Positions 35,410 through 44,562 of a stretch of DNA of 64,000 nt are shown piece after piece. Under the pieces are notes generated by a model that saw only the letters and a program-made list of their open reading frames with translations, did not search any database and was not told the origin of the DNA. The translations under genes were made by a program, and so were the position numbers. This DNA comes from Leptolinea sp. HRD-7 (lineage in GTDB: Bacteria; Chloroflexota; Anaerolineae; Anaerolineales; Anaerolineaceae). Where the stretch lies: the NCBI GenBank assembly GCA_024363285.1, contig AP024710.1, forward strand, positions 3,070,001-3,134,000, written 5' to 3'. How positions within the stretch are numbered: the first letter of the stretch is position 1; each line of letters starts with the position of its first letter.

Positions 35410-36465
35410 TTATTCAATCAGCTTTTGCTTCACCAGCAGTTCGGCGTTATATATGGCGCCTCCGGCTGCTCCCCGGATCGTGTTGTGCGAGAAAACAATG
35501 TATTTCAGCCCCATTACCGGATCTACCCGTACCCGCCCAACACTGGTGGTCATTCCCTTGCCGGTATTGCGGTCCAACCGTGGCTGCGGGCGGTCAGCTT
35601 CATCGCGTATCTGAATAACCGGGGAAGGCGCTGATGGCAGATCCGCGCTAACTTCGGGGCATTTATACGCCCGCATAGCCTCAATAGCATCCGCCGGCTT
35701 GACATCGTGCCTCAGTTTTAAAGATACACACACCGTATGTCCGTCTGTTACAGCAACACGGTTTGTATGAGCTGAAATCGCGAATTCCGCATTCAGAATA
35801 TGATCACCATTGATTTTTCCCAGCATTTTCAATGGCTCGGTTTCAACCTTCTCTTCTTCGCCCTTGATATACGGAACAACATTATCAATTATATCCATCG
35901 ATGGAACTCCCGGGTATCCGGCGCCAGATAAAGCTTGCATCGATACAGCGATCAATTGTTCAATACCGAAGGCATCGAGAATGGGTTTCAGTGAAACAGT
36001 CAACCCGGTACTGGTGCAATTCGGGTTGGTAACAATGAAACCTTTTCGGCTGTGATTCTTCCGCTGAATTTCAACCAATCCGGTATGTTCCGGATTGACT
36101 TCAGGCAAAAGAATAGGAACGTCTTTATCCATACGGTGGGCAGACGCGTTTGAAACAACCGCCAATCCGGCCGCCGCAAGAGCCGGTTCAACATCTTTTG
36201 CCTGATCAGCCGGCATCGCTGAAAAAGCGATCCGGCATTCTTTTAATGCGGCTTCATTCTCCTGAATAACCATGGCTTTAACAGCATCCGGCATGTGTTC
36301 CGGCAGGATCCAATGACAGCTTTCCGTGTAAGGTTTGCCAATCGTCCGGTCAGAGCCAGTCAGGCATTTGATCTCAAACCAGGGGTGATTCTCCAACAAT
36401 TGAATGAAACGTTGACCAACACTGCCGTTGGCCCCGAGTATGGCTACTGGAATTTTTCCGTTCAT
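35410..36465 (-). CDS. asd: Aspartate-semialdehyde dehydrogenase, archaeal/fungal-type
   Basis: Reduces aspartyl phosphate to aspartate semialdehyde, the branch point to lysine, threonine, methionine and diaminopimelate. AILGANGSVGQRF (8-20) binds NADP, and the catalytic Cys is C150 in NPNCTSTG. The 351-residue length and motifs are those of the short archaeal/fungal enzyme rather than the E. coli form. It sits 18 bp downstream of aspartate kinase, so lysC-asd is an operon, and a palindrome follows its stop. Confidence 0.95.
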   Translation of the reverse strand: MNGKIPVAILGANGSVGQRFIQLLENHPWFEIKCLTGSDRTIGKPYTESCHWILPEHMPDAVKAMVIQENEAALKECRIAFSAMPADQAKDVEPALAAAGLAVVSNASAHRMDKDVPILLPEVNPEHTGLVEIQRKNHSRKGFIVTNPNCTSTGLTVSLKPILDAFGIEQLIAVSMQALSGAGYPGVPSMDIIDNVVPYIKGEEEKVETEPLKMLGKINGDHILNAEFAISAHTNRVAVTDGHTVCVSLKLRHDVKPADAIEAMRAYKCPEVSADLPSAPSPVIQIRDEADRPQPRLDRNTGKGMTTSVGRVRVDPVMGLKYIVFSHNTIRGAAGGAIYNAELLVKQKLIE

Positions 36466-36483
36466 AATATTTGTTACCTGAAT

Positions 36484-37914
36484 TTATTGAATTAGATTGT
36501 GTAATGTGCGAACGGCATCTTTCAGGCTTTCCTGTGAAACCACCAGGCTGATAGATACCTCGGAAGAACCCTGGGCAATGGCGATCACATTAACGCCAGC
36601 CGTTCCGAGTGCGGTGAAGACACGGCCGGCTACGCCGGGAGTGTATCGCATACCAGAACCAACAGCCGATACAATCCCGACGGCCGGCGAAATAGTGATG
36701 CCGTCAATGTCACGTCGTTGGATCTCTCGGGCAAATGTTTTTTCCAGCGCCGAGCGCACTTTCTCGGCCGCGTCAATCGGAACTGTAAAACAGATCGATT
36801 GCTCAGACGATGCCTGTGAGATCAATGGAACGCTGGTACCTGTCTTTGCTACAGCATCAAAAGTGCGAGCGGCAACACCCGGAACACCCAGCATGCCTGT
36901 TCCCTGAACCGTGATTAGTGACATATCACTGATGGCTGTAACCGCCTTGATTACACCTTCCGTAATATAGGAGGTATCAGAAATTATCCAGGTACCTTCA
37001 TTATAAGGCTCAAATGTATTACAAACCCGAAGCGGAATATTATTTTCAATTACCGGACGGATGGTTTTCGGGTGGAGTACCTTGGCACCAAAATATGCCA
37101 GCTCAGATACCTCGCGGTATGAAAGGTGATCTATCGTGCAGGCTTCTGGTACAAGGCGCGGATCTGCTGTCATAACTCCATTAACATCCGTCCAAATCCA
37201 TACTTCTCCAGCCGGAAGAGCGGCGCCCAGAAGCGCGGCGCTCCAATCACTGCCACCCCGCCCCAGTGTTGTGATCACACCTTCAGGTGTAGCCCCCAGG
37301 AACCCGGTGACAACCGGCGTGATCCCTTTTTCAATAAGAGGCAGCAACTCCGCGCGTGTTTTTTCACGCGTCGCTTCTTCATCAGGGTTTGCCGATGTAA
37401 ATTGCCCATCCGTCACGATCAATCGTGTTGAATCAACTGCTTCCGCCTTAATTTGACGTTCATTTAACAATGATGCCAGAATGCGCGCACTCATCCGCTC
37501 TCCAAGAGATGCAACAGCATCAATACCTCGGGGGGATGCTTCACCCAGCACCACCATTGCCTGCACCAGGCTTGAAAATTCATTGATCAGATGGTTTATT
37601 TCCCAGGTAAGCTTTTTCTGTTCCGCTTCGGTGGTGATCAACCCTTCCATCATCTGACGGTGACGGATGTGAAGTTCTTTGGTCGCCGTTTCCACAACTG
37701 AATGATCACCAGACGCAGCTTTTTGGGCTGATTCCAGCAATAAATTCGTAACACCATTTAGCGCCGAAACAACGGGAATAACACTTTTCCATCGTTTCTT
37801 TTCGTTGCTGATAATATCGGCAACAGTTTTCATCGCATCCGGTGATCCGACTGATGTTCCCCCAAACTTCATGATTAAAATTTCATCTGCTGTATTCTTT
37901 TTTTGCGTTTCCAT
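36484..37914 (-). CDS. lysC: Aspartate kinase
   Basis: Phosphorylates aspartate in the first step of the aspartate family. KFGGTSVGS at the N-terminus and GRGGSDWSAALLGAALPA in the middle are the kinase motifs; two ACT domains occupy about 320-476 (TVQGTGMLGVPGVAARTF, then SAVGSGMRYTPGVAGRVF), implying feedback control by an end product. The ATG at 37914 has AGG about 9 nt upstream; a TTG at 37932 is the alternative. No lysine riboswitch fits in the short upstream gap. Followed 18 bp later by asd. Confidence 0.94.
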   Translation of the reverse strand: METQKKNTADEILIMKFGGTSVGSPDAMKTVADIISNEKKRWKSVIPVVSALNGVTNLLLESAQKAASGDHSVVETATKELHIRHRQMMEGLITTEAEQKKLTWEINHLINEFSSLVQAMVVLGEASPRGIDAVASLGERMSARILASLLNERQIKAEAVDSTRLIVTDGQFTSANPDEEATREKTRAELLPLIEKGITPVVTGFLGATPEGVITTLGRGGSDWSAALLGAALPAGEVWIWTDVNGVMTADPRLVPEACTIDHLSYREVSELAYFGAKVLHPKTIRPVIENNIPLRVCNTFEPYNEGTWIISDTSYITEGVIKAVTAISDMSLITVQGTGMLGVPGVAARTFDAVAKTGTSVPLISQASSEQSICFTVPIDAAEKVRSALEKTFAREIQRRDIDGITISPAVGIVSAVGSGMRYTPGVAGRVFTALGTAGVNVIAIAQGSSEVSISLVVSQESLKDAVRTLHNLIQ

Positions 37915-38005
37915 TGGGCTTACCTGCGACAAATTAATGGTTCATATATACCAGTAAATTCTGGATTTTTGAAGGTTAAGATTGTTTCTCAATAATAGAA
38001 TATTC

Positions 38006-38028
38006 TTCCGAAGGGTTTTACCTCGGAA
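38006..38028 (-). other. Hairpin between alr and lysC
   Basis: TTCCGA and TCGGAA enclose an 11-nt loop in the 150-bp gap between the alanine racemase stop and the aspartate kinase start. It has no T tract and could be a weak terminator or part of the lysC leader. Confidence 0.3.
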
Positions 38029-38062
38029 TAAGATATTTGAGGTTACTTAACAACCAGAATGA

Positions 38063-39178
38063 TTATGCGTCAAAATAAAATCGAGGAACCCTCGCGTGAA
38101 GGCTGTTCACCACTTCGTAATTTGTGGTATTCCACGCTTTGGCAATATCCTCGGCAGTGATGGTTTCAGAACCCTGAGTACCGATCAAAACAGCTTCATC
38201 ACCTATCTTAACGTCAGGCACTTCATCCAGATTGACCATGCACTGGTCCATACACATTCCGCCCACCATGTTGACCCGTTTACCGCCGACAATGGCGAAA
38301 TTTCCCAGTTTCCGGCGCATACCATCACCGTATCCCACTGCGATCACTCCAATGCGTTCCTCTTTCTGAGTGATATACCGATGGTTGTAGCCTATCCCCT
38401 CACCGGCAGGAATGTTTTTGATCGAAATGACTCTCGCCTTCCACGTAAGAGCGGGTTGGATACCATCTAATTGCGGTAAATCTTCTGTCGACTTCAATCC
38501 ATAAATAGTGATGCCGCTGCGAACCATATCAAACCGGGCTTCCGGCATGTACAGTACCCCGGCCGACGTGCTGGCATGGATCACCCCCGTATGTATTCTC
38601 CGTGATCTCAATTCACCTATTAAATGATTGAACCGTTCCAGTTGAACATAGGTTGTCGGATGGCGCACTTCGTCTATACGTGGAAAATGAGTGAACATTC
38701 CAGTAATTTTTATTCCAGGAAGTCTTTGGATTTGTTCAAAGAATTCCACGCCATTTTCGGCAAAAACACCCAATCGGCGCATACCGGTGTCGATCTTTAC
38801 ATGCACAGGGATGACAACCCCATTCTTTATAGCCTGTTCAGAAAGCTGCTTAGCCAGGTCAAGATTGTATACTGTCAACGTAGCATTGTTCTCCGCCGCT
38901 TCTTTCGCGCGTTCCGGATGGACATATCCAAGAACCAGGATGGGCACATCCACACCGCCTTCCCGTGCGTCACGGGCTTCTTCCAAACGGGCAACTCCCA
39001 GGCATTCCGCCCCGCCCTCAACAATGGCGCGGCTTACCTTCGCGGTCCCATGACCATACGCGTTGCCTTTAACGATGCCCATAACCGGCACCCCGGCAGC
39101 TGCGCGCATAATTCGGACGTTATTGCGGATGGTTTCAAGGTTGACCTCAACCCAGGTTGATGCGGTATGTATGTTCAC
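38063..39178 (-). CDS. alr: Alanine racemase
   Basis: PLP-dependent enzyme making D-alanine for peptidoglycan. K37 in VKGNAYGHG is the PLP lysine (most enzymes have VKANAYGHG, so Ala to Gly is a small change). GIGYNHRYITQ holds the catalytic Tyr region, and IAVGYGDGMRR the PLP-phosphate site. 371 residues is normal. Starts at GTG. It lies alone between a GGDEF gene and lysC, all on the same strand. Confidence 0.95.
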   Translation of the reverse strand: MNIHTASTWVEVNLETIRNNVRIMRAAAGVPVMGIVKGNAYGHGTAKVSRAIVEGGAECLGVARLEEARDAREGGVDVPILVLGYVHPERAKEAAENNATLTVYNLDLAKQLSEQAIKNGVVIPVHVKIDTGMRRLGVFAENGVEFFEQIQRLPGIKITGMFTHFPRIDEVRHPTTYVQLERFNHLIGELRSRRIHTGVIHASTSAGVLYMPEARFDMVRSGITIYGLKSTEDLPQLDGIQPALTWKARVISIKNIPAGEGIGYNHRYITQKEERIGVIAVGYGDGMRRKLGNFAIVGGKRVNMVGGMCMDQCMVNLDEVPDVKIGDEAVLIGTQGSETITAEDIAKAWNTTNYEVVNSLHARVPRFYFDA

Positions 39179-39234
39179 GGTCTATTCAACTTTCCCGGCA
39201 AATTTTGATAAATAGTATCACACGTTCAACAGTA

Positions 39235-40317
39235 CTATGAATCTAATTGATCCAGTAAAACAACGGCATTTCTTCCGGCTTTTTTCCCCCGATAAAGGGC
39301 TTTATCCGCCATCTTTATACACTCATTTATTCCGGTCTCGAATGAACATTCCGCCACTCCAAATGTCATGGTGATCCTGATATCGGCATCATCAATGAAG
39401 ATGGGTGTGTTTTCCACGGCTACGCGCATTCTCTCCGCCACTTCATAGGCTTCTCTGGCTCCTGTATCTGGCAGTAAAATCAAAAATTCCTCACCACCCC
39501 ATCGAGCTACCACATCTCCTGTTCGTGTGGCATGCTTGAGAATTTTTGACACGGAAACCAGCACAAGGTCTCCAATTTGATGACCATAGGTATCGTTGAG
39601 AACCTTGAAATGGTCAATATCCGACATAATGATCGAGAAAACCCGCCCCTGGACATAGTGTTGCTCTTTTTCTTCGCCAATCTTTTCTTCGATAATCCGT
39701 CGGTTATGCAACGTCGTTAACGGGTCAATATTCGCCAGGCTCTCCAACCGCCGGTTGGCTTCCAGTAAACTGGCTTCAACCCGATTTACACTGTTCTGAT
39801 AATACAATGCCACCGCGGCAAAGATCAAAAACGCAGAGAACGCTGTCAAAATTGTCGTGAAATCCAGCTTCCAGGCTTCCAAGATATGGACGGGTGTAGA
39901 GCTCTTCGCATAATAAAACAAAACTAAATACAGGATAAATAAAAAACTGGATGCGCCTAATTTTGTTTTTATATTCCAATACGGCCAGAAAAAAATAAAC
40001 GGGGTCAGTACAATCAAATAATAATGAAATCCGCTTCCCCAGCCTATATAATGAACCGCCAGAATGGCATGTGTGATAAGTTCTCCGGTTCCAATAATAA
40101 ACGCCGGGATGAATCGTTGATTTTTTATGAGAACCAGACTGAGAAATAACGCGATCGTGCTGAATATGTTCAGCACGACCATTTCTTCTACATCCAGCCA
40201 GAGAAATAAAGGAATAAAACAAAAATGGCAGGTAAAACTCGCCAGCAGTGTATTGCTCATGATCGATGCCAGCCGCGATTTTTCTGCCAGATAATTTACG
40301 TTAGAATGTTCTATCAT
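39235..40317 (-). CDS. Membrane-bound diguanylate cyclase (GGDEF)
   Basis: Six predicted N-terminal spans (about 22-172), a short helical linker, then a GGDEF domain (about 190-355). The active-site motif is GGEEF (274-278), a catalytically competent variant, and RTGD at 265-268, five residues before it, is an intact I-site for product inhibition. DIDHFKVLNDTYGH is the metal-binding region. Makes c-di-GMP from GTP in response to an unknown membrane signal. No PilZ or EAL gene is adjacent. Confidence 0.93.
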   Translation of the reverse strand: MIEHSNVNYLAEKSRLASIMSNTLLASFTCHFCFIPLFLWLDVEEMVVLNIFSTIALFLSLVLIKNQRFIPAFIIGTGELITHAILAVHYIGWGSGFHYYLIVLTPFIFFWPYWNIKTKLGASSFLFILYLVLFYYAKSSTPVHILEAWKLDFTTILTAFSAFLIFAAVALYYQNSVNRVEASLLEANRRLESLANIDPLTTLHNRRIIEEKIGEEKEQHYVQGRVFSIIMSDIDHFKVLNDTYGHQIGDLVLVSVSKILKHATRTGDVVARWGGEEFLILLPDTGAREAYEVAERMRVAVENTPIFIDDADIRITMTFGVAECSFETGINECIKMADKALYRGKKAGRNAVVLLDQLDS

Positions 40318-40396
40318 TTTTTTAATAGTTATTATTGGGTTTTATTATTGTACCGTCAATAACTTTCGGATTGCCATAAAGAAAAATTAATAAACA

Positions 40397-40429
40397 AAAA
40401 CAGGGCAACAAAGATAGTAGCCCTGTTTT
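40397..40429 (-). terminator. Rho-independent terminator of the ABC cassette
   Basis: AAAACAGGGC (40397-40406) pairs with GCCCTGTTTT (40420-40429), a 10-bp perfect stem with T-rich sequence after it on the minus strand, 16 bp past the ATPase stop. Confidence 0.88.
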
Positions 40430-40444
40430 CGACAGATACACTAA

Positions 40445-41356
40445 TTAAAATAATTGTTTTTCACTTTCGATTGAATGTCCGGAACTTTTCATCAGCCATA
40501 CGTACCCGTCTTCCAATCCGGGTTGAACCGGATGAGCTCCGGCATATTGGTCCGCCGACTCCCCTACCAGCCGGTATTGTGTTCCTTCCGCCAGATGCAG
40601 CATGGAGACAACTGTCAAATTATGGTCGGGTTTCTCGAGCCCCCCATTGGTATACAACCAGACATGACCATCGGCGTTACGGGTTAAATCCTGCGGGCTG
40701 CCCCGGAACAAAACCTTGCCATGTGAAAGTACCGCCAGGTCGCGGCAGGTTTGACCAATGTCTTCGACAATATGGGTTGATAACAGCACCGTGCGGTCAG
40801 CCGCCAGGTTAACCAGTAAATTCCGGAAGCGGATACGCTCTTCCGGGTCAAGCCCGGCGGTCGGTTCGTCAACGATCAGGATTTTCGGGTTATTAACAAG
40901 CGCCTGGGCAATACCCACTCTGCGTTTCATACCTCCGGAAAACCCTTTGATTTTACGGTCAGCCTCATCTGATAGACCGACCATTTTCAAAACATCCTCA
41001 ACCTGTTCACGCCGGTGTTTTGGATCGTCCAGCCCTTTCAAAATGGCCATATAGTCCACAAATTGGCGGGCGCTTAATTCGGTATACATCCCCAGTTCCT
41101 GCGGAAGGTACCCGAGCATCGCTTTGACAGTCGTTTTTTCCTTATCAGATGACATATCATGACCGTCGATTATCACCGATCCACGGCTGGCGCTAACGAT
41201 CCCGGCGAGAATCCTCATCAGGGTCGTCTTACCGGCGCCATTGGGGCCGAGCAAACCAAACATTCCGGCGCCGATTTCGAGGGCCAGTCCATTCAACGCG
41301 TTTACAGTCCGGCCATTGGATCGATAGGTTTTTTCGAGAGATTTAATAGAGATCAT
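40445..41356 (-). CDS. ABC transporter ATPase subunit
   Basis: 303 residues. Walker A GPNGAGKTT (37-45), signature SGGMKRR (140-146), Walker B ILIVDE (159-164) and a downstream H-loop (STHIVED). The extra C-terminal 80 residues are common in ABC-2-type exporters. It is the last of six collinear genes and partners the three membrane proteins directly upstream. Exported substrate unknown; an envelope-stress or antimicrobial-resistance role is plausible because an ECF sigma and anti-sigma factor head the cassette. Confidence 0.93.
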   Translation of the reverse strand: MISIKSLEKTYRSNGRTVNALNGLALEIGAGMFGLLGPNGAGKTTLMRILAGIVSASRGSVIIDGHDMSSDKEKTTVKAMLGYLPQELGMYTELSARQFVDYMAILKGLDDPKHRREQVEDVLKMVGLSDEADRKIKGFSGGMKRRVGIAQALVNNPKILIVDEPTAGLDPEERIRFRNLLVNLAADRTVLLSTHIVEDIGQTCRDLAVLSHGKVLFRGSPQDLTRNADGHVWLYTNGGLEKPDHNLTVVSMLHLAEGTQYRLVGESADQYAGAHPVQPGLEDGYVWLMKSSGHSIESEKQLF

Positions 41357-41381
41357 TTTTCCTCATTTCGTAATTGGTTTA

Positions 41382-42044
41382 CTAGATATACCGTTCCTGA
41401 TGGCGCAAAAGCTGCCAGGAAAGGATGAAGAGTGAAAGGCTCAGAAGAGTCAAAGAAATCCGGTTTGCGGTTAAGTCGGGATGGTCTGCCATCAGCGCGC
41501 CCATAAAAACAAGTACATATTTGCCGTAGTTACGTGCAAGCCAGCCGCGTGCAAGCAATTCGATCAACCAGATCAAACTGACCAGAAATGTACCGGTCAT
41601 GGTTTGGGCTGACCATAATGAACCCGCGCATCCCAGTGCCATCAGTGAGATTGTGGGTATCAACCAGGCCAGCTGAATACTCCAGAACGATCCCAATGGA
41701 GAAAGGTCAGCACCCACAGCCTGCGCGAATATCTGAAAAATCGCGGCGCAGGCTGTCTGGATCAGGAAGATCAATCCCAGGCGTTCTGCCAGAAAACGTC
41801 CCGCCTGCGATGGTGTGGCAAACCGCAACTCCAGTGCCGGGTCATCCAGAATGGCGTAGGCTGCCATGATTCCGCCGATCATGGGCACGACCGCTCCCAG
41901 ATATGCGCGAGACATATCGAATAATTCATCCGGTTTCAACTTGAACAGGCAGATGATCATGAACAAGGCCAGAAACGCGGCCGGTATATAAAGATGATCG
42001 ATTCTGTACGTTGAAAATGTGTATTTCAGTGAATCCTGTTTCAT
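41382..42044 (-). CDS. ABC-2-like membrane subunit
   Basis: 220 residues, six predicted spans, no recognised family motif. DDPALELRFATPSQAGRFLA resembles NDPASELSLSTPTSSWKILL in the membrane part of the zf-HC2 protein encoded at 43681-44562, so the two are probably homologous. Separated from the ATPase by 25 bp. Probably the permease that the ATPase drives. Confidence 0.75.
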   Translation of the reverse strand: MKQDSLKYTFSTYRIDHLYIPAAFLALFMIICLFKLKPDELFDMSRAYLGAVVPMIGGIMAAYAILDDPALELRFATPSQAGRFLAERLGLIFLIQTACAAIFQIFAQAVGADLSPLGSFWSIQLAWLIPTISLMALGCAGSLWSAQTMTGTFLVSLIWLIELLARGWLARNYGKYVLVFMGALMADHPDLTANRISLTLLSLSLFILSWQLLRHQERYI

Positions 42045-42051
42045 TTATTCC

Positions 42052-42834
42052 TCATGCTCTCTTGTATTGCCATTCTGCGACAATGCAGGTGGCCGTCAAC
42101 GCGGCAGTTACACATAATATGATCACCAGCAGGTTTATCCAGGCTTCAACTTGGCTGTGAATCGAGCCCATGACTGGCGAGCGGGTAGAATGATAGAAAC
42201 CCTGAAGCGCGTACATTCCACTGGCGTTTAATAGTGAGTCACTTATGGTGGGAATCAGCTTCCATGTCAACAGGTTACCCCACACCCAGTATCCGGTAAA
42301 CAATATCTGATAAACCCGCAGCGGCATCAAAAGCGGACATCCCAGCGAAAAAGCGATGACAAAAGCGTATGCCGGGGCGATCATCACGAAGAAGGCTACG
42401 CTTTCTGCCAGCAGGAATTGAGCCGGAGCTGACAGTAACAGAATGGATATTGATCCATGAACCAGAGTGCTTACCAGACCCGCCAACAGCACGGAAGCCC
42501 ACATCCCCAGAAATTTCGCCAGAATAACGTTTCGCGTGGAGACAGGTGAGCTGATCTGAAGTTCCCGTACATTGGAATGAAAATCACGTTGAAACCGGTC
42601 GGAAGCCAGTATCCCCACCAGTACCGGAGTGAACATGTGAAATGTGAACACCGTCTCAGCGGCTTCAAGCCACATATCCTTACCCGTAAACACTTCGATC
42701 AACCCTTCACCTGAAGTGGTGTTTAATCCCAACAAAAAGAACACGCAAACGATTCCAAATGAGATCCACAATCCAGGCCGTCTCACAGCCATCCGGTACT
42801 CATACAGAAAAAGATTGGCAAATTGTGTATTCAT
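42052..42834 (-). CDS. ABC-2-like membrane subunit, paralogue of its upstream neighbour
   Basis: 260 residues with about six spans. GILASDRFQRDFHSNVRELQ aligns with GILASDRLKRDYQIGIRELQ in the upstream gene, and their N-termini and C-termini also match, so they arose by tandem duplication. The ATG at 42834 has AGGGA 6 nt upstream and replaces a longer frame. Gap to the following gene is 7 bp. Confidence 0.78.
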   Translation of the reverse strand: MNTQFANLFLYEYRMAVRRPGLWISFGIVCVFFLLGLNTTSGEGLIEVFTGKDMWLEAAETVFTFHMFTPVLVGILASDRFQRDFHSNVRELQISSPVSTRNVILAKFLGMWASVLLAGLVSTLVHGSISILLLSAPAQFLLAESVAFFVMIAPAYAFVIAFSLGCPLLMPLRVYQILFTGYWVWGNLLTWKLIPTISDSLLNASGMYALQGFYHSTRSPVMGSIHSQVEAWINLLVIILCVTAALTATCIVAEWQYKRA

Positions 42835-42845
42835 TCTGTTCCCTT

Positions 42846-43628
42846 TCATGCCAACCCGCTTTTACGTGAAAGGTAATATCTCCCGGCTGTCATGGCGAAC
42901 GCGGCACATACCAGCAGGACAACGATATTCATGACGGCTTCAACCGGAGTGTGAAGCGGTTTACCTGTGCGGCTTAACGTGCCCACAAAAAAACCCTGCA
43001 GGGCATAGATTCCACTTGCATTCAGCAATGTCCCGCTGATGGTCGGGAAGACTTTATCGCTCAAGAAATTGCCCCAGAACCAATAGCCGGTAAAAAGGAT
43101 CTGGTAGATCCGGACAGGTATCACCAGCGGACAAACCAGTGAAAACGCGACAACAAACAGGAATGTGGGTATCGAAATTAACGCAAAACCGGCCATCAAG
43201 GACAATAACAGGTCCAAAGGTGGTAGACCGCAAATCATGCCATATACCGCCAAACCCCAAACCGATATTACCAGGGGGAGGAAAGTCGAGAGCAACACAC
43301 CGGTATATTTCGCTGCCAGATACGTTCCGTCTTTAATGGAACTGCTGATCTGCAATTCCCTTATACCGATCTGGTAATCGCGTTTGAGCCTGTCACTGGC
43401 AAGGATACCGGCTACCAGAGGAATTAGCATATTGAACATGTACACCATATCTCCGGCTTCCTGCCATGTGGAGGAATTGCCAGCGAAGTAATTCCTGCCT
43501 TCATCAGGTCCCTGTATCAGTAGAGAGATGATGAATAAACCGGCGACCAGACCATTTCCGATCCACAGGCTCTTTCGCCTGATAGACATATTGAATTCGT
43601 GTTGAACTAAACCCATGAACTGTTTCAT
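42846..43628 (-). CDS. ABC-2-like membrane subunit
   Basis: 260 residues, six predicted spans; begins with a cytoplasmic MKQFMGLVQHEFNMSIRRK. Paralogue of the downstream gene at 42052-42834 (same ASDR...RELQISS motif). AGGAG lies 6 nt before the ATG. Together the pair could form a heterodimeric permease. Confidence 0.78.
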   Translation of the reverse strand: MKQFMGLVQHEFNMSIRRKSLWIGNGLVAGLFIISLLIQGPDEGRNYFAGNSSTWQEAGDMVYMFNMLIPLVAGILASDRLKRDYQIGIRELQISSSIKDGTYLAAKYTGVLLSTFLPLVISVWGLAVYGMICGLPPLDLLLSLMAGFALISIPTFLFVVAFSLVCPLVIPVRIYQILFTGYWFWGNFLSDKVFPTISGTLLNASGIYALQGFFVGTLSRTGKPLHTPVEAVMNIVVLLVCAAFAMTAGRYYLSRKSGLA

Positions 43629-43680
43629 TGAGTCTCCTATGAATAAGATGATTATTTACCCGGTCGCGGATTTCGGCCGA

Positions 43681-44562
43681 TTATCCGTTATAGGGCGATA
43701 AGTATTGGTCAGACCGCCGCGTTGAGATAAGGGCGGCTATGAAGAACAATACCGCCAACGGAACAAGCAGTTCCGGTGAATGCCAGAACTGGCGGTAGCC
43801 TTCCAGGAATTTATCCCACAATTGTAGCGAGAACAAATCTCCCAACATTCGGGGGGGATTTATGAACTGAATGATCCACAATCCATATGAGATGGTGATG
43901 GCATTCCCCGTACCAATCCAAAGTGAAAGCATCAACGCCAGTGCAGAGAGCATTGTCAGCGGGCCAAGCCATGAAAGAATTAATCCACCGAGGATTTCTG
44001 TCGGGAGTACCAGCGACAGAATAAAGCTGGAGACCAGTGCCAGCATAAGGTTGTAACCCGAAACCAGGGTCAAACGGGCTAACAGGATTTTCCAGGATGA
44101 TGTTGGTGTCGACAGTGACAATTCGCTGGCCGGATCATTCTGGGGGCCGTAAATAGCCGCCAGGCTGGCTGCCGCCACCAGAGGCGCAAGAAATGTTAGG
44201 AATACAGCTTCTTTGGATAAGATTACAATGATGACTCCCAACGCCATTATGGCTGCTATTGCCGGCCACATTTCACGCCGAACCAGATAAGCCTGCGCTT
44301 TTAATAACGCAAGCATTCGCTCAGGGATCTTAAAACGGACATTATTCGACCGGATTTTTGCCAGCGCTTTAACATCAGCTCCTTCAGGTTTGACGACCGC
44401 CGCGCTTTCTGTAGTGACCGCGCCTGAAAGTTGCAGCCAAAAAGACTGTTCCTCCCGGCACTCACCACATCCGGCAATGTGCTTTTTCATACAGGCAGCT
44501 TCCTCAGGTTCCATCTGGCCAGAAACATAAAATGGAATTATTTCTTTCTTCGGGCATGTCAT
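43681..44562 (-). CDS. Anti-sigma factor: zf-HC2 domain fused to a permease-like membrane domain
   Basis: The first 40 residues form a zinc-binding anti-sigma domain (H-I-A-G-C-G-E-C, H28, C32, C35, with an N-terminal Cys). After a linker there are about six membrane spans, unlike the single span of ordinary anti-sigma factors. The membrane part resembles the ABC membrane protein at 41382 (NDPASELSLSTP / DDPALELRFATP). Its ATG overlaps the TGA of the sigma gene (ATGA), so the pair is translationally coupled. The fusion may let transporter state control sigma release. Confidence 0.82.
   Translation of the reverse strand: MTCPKKEIIPFYVSGQMEPEEAACMKKHIAGCGECREEQSFWLQLSGAVTTESAAVVKPEGADVKALAKIRSNNVRFKIPERMLALLKAQAYLVRREMWPAIAAIMALGVIIVILSKEAVFLTFLAPLVAAASLAAIYGPQNDPASELSLSTPTSSWKILLARLTLVSGYNLMLALVSSFILSLVLPTEILGGLILSWLGPLTMLSALALMLSLWIGTGNAITISYGLWIIQFINPPRMLGDLFSLQLWDKFLEGYRQFWHSPELLVPLAVLFFIAALISTRRSDQYLSPYNG

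Noticed and set aside
37915..38062. Lysine riboswitch upstream of lysC
   Set aside because: The gap is about 150 bp with only one short hairpin; the lysine riboswitch needs about 170 nt with five helices.
38096..38470. Open frames on the plus strand opposite alr
   Set aside because: Shadow of alanine racemase, which has clear motifs on the other strand.
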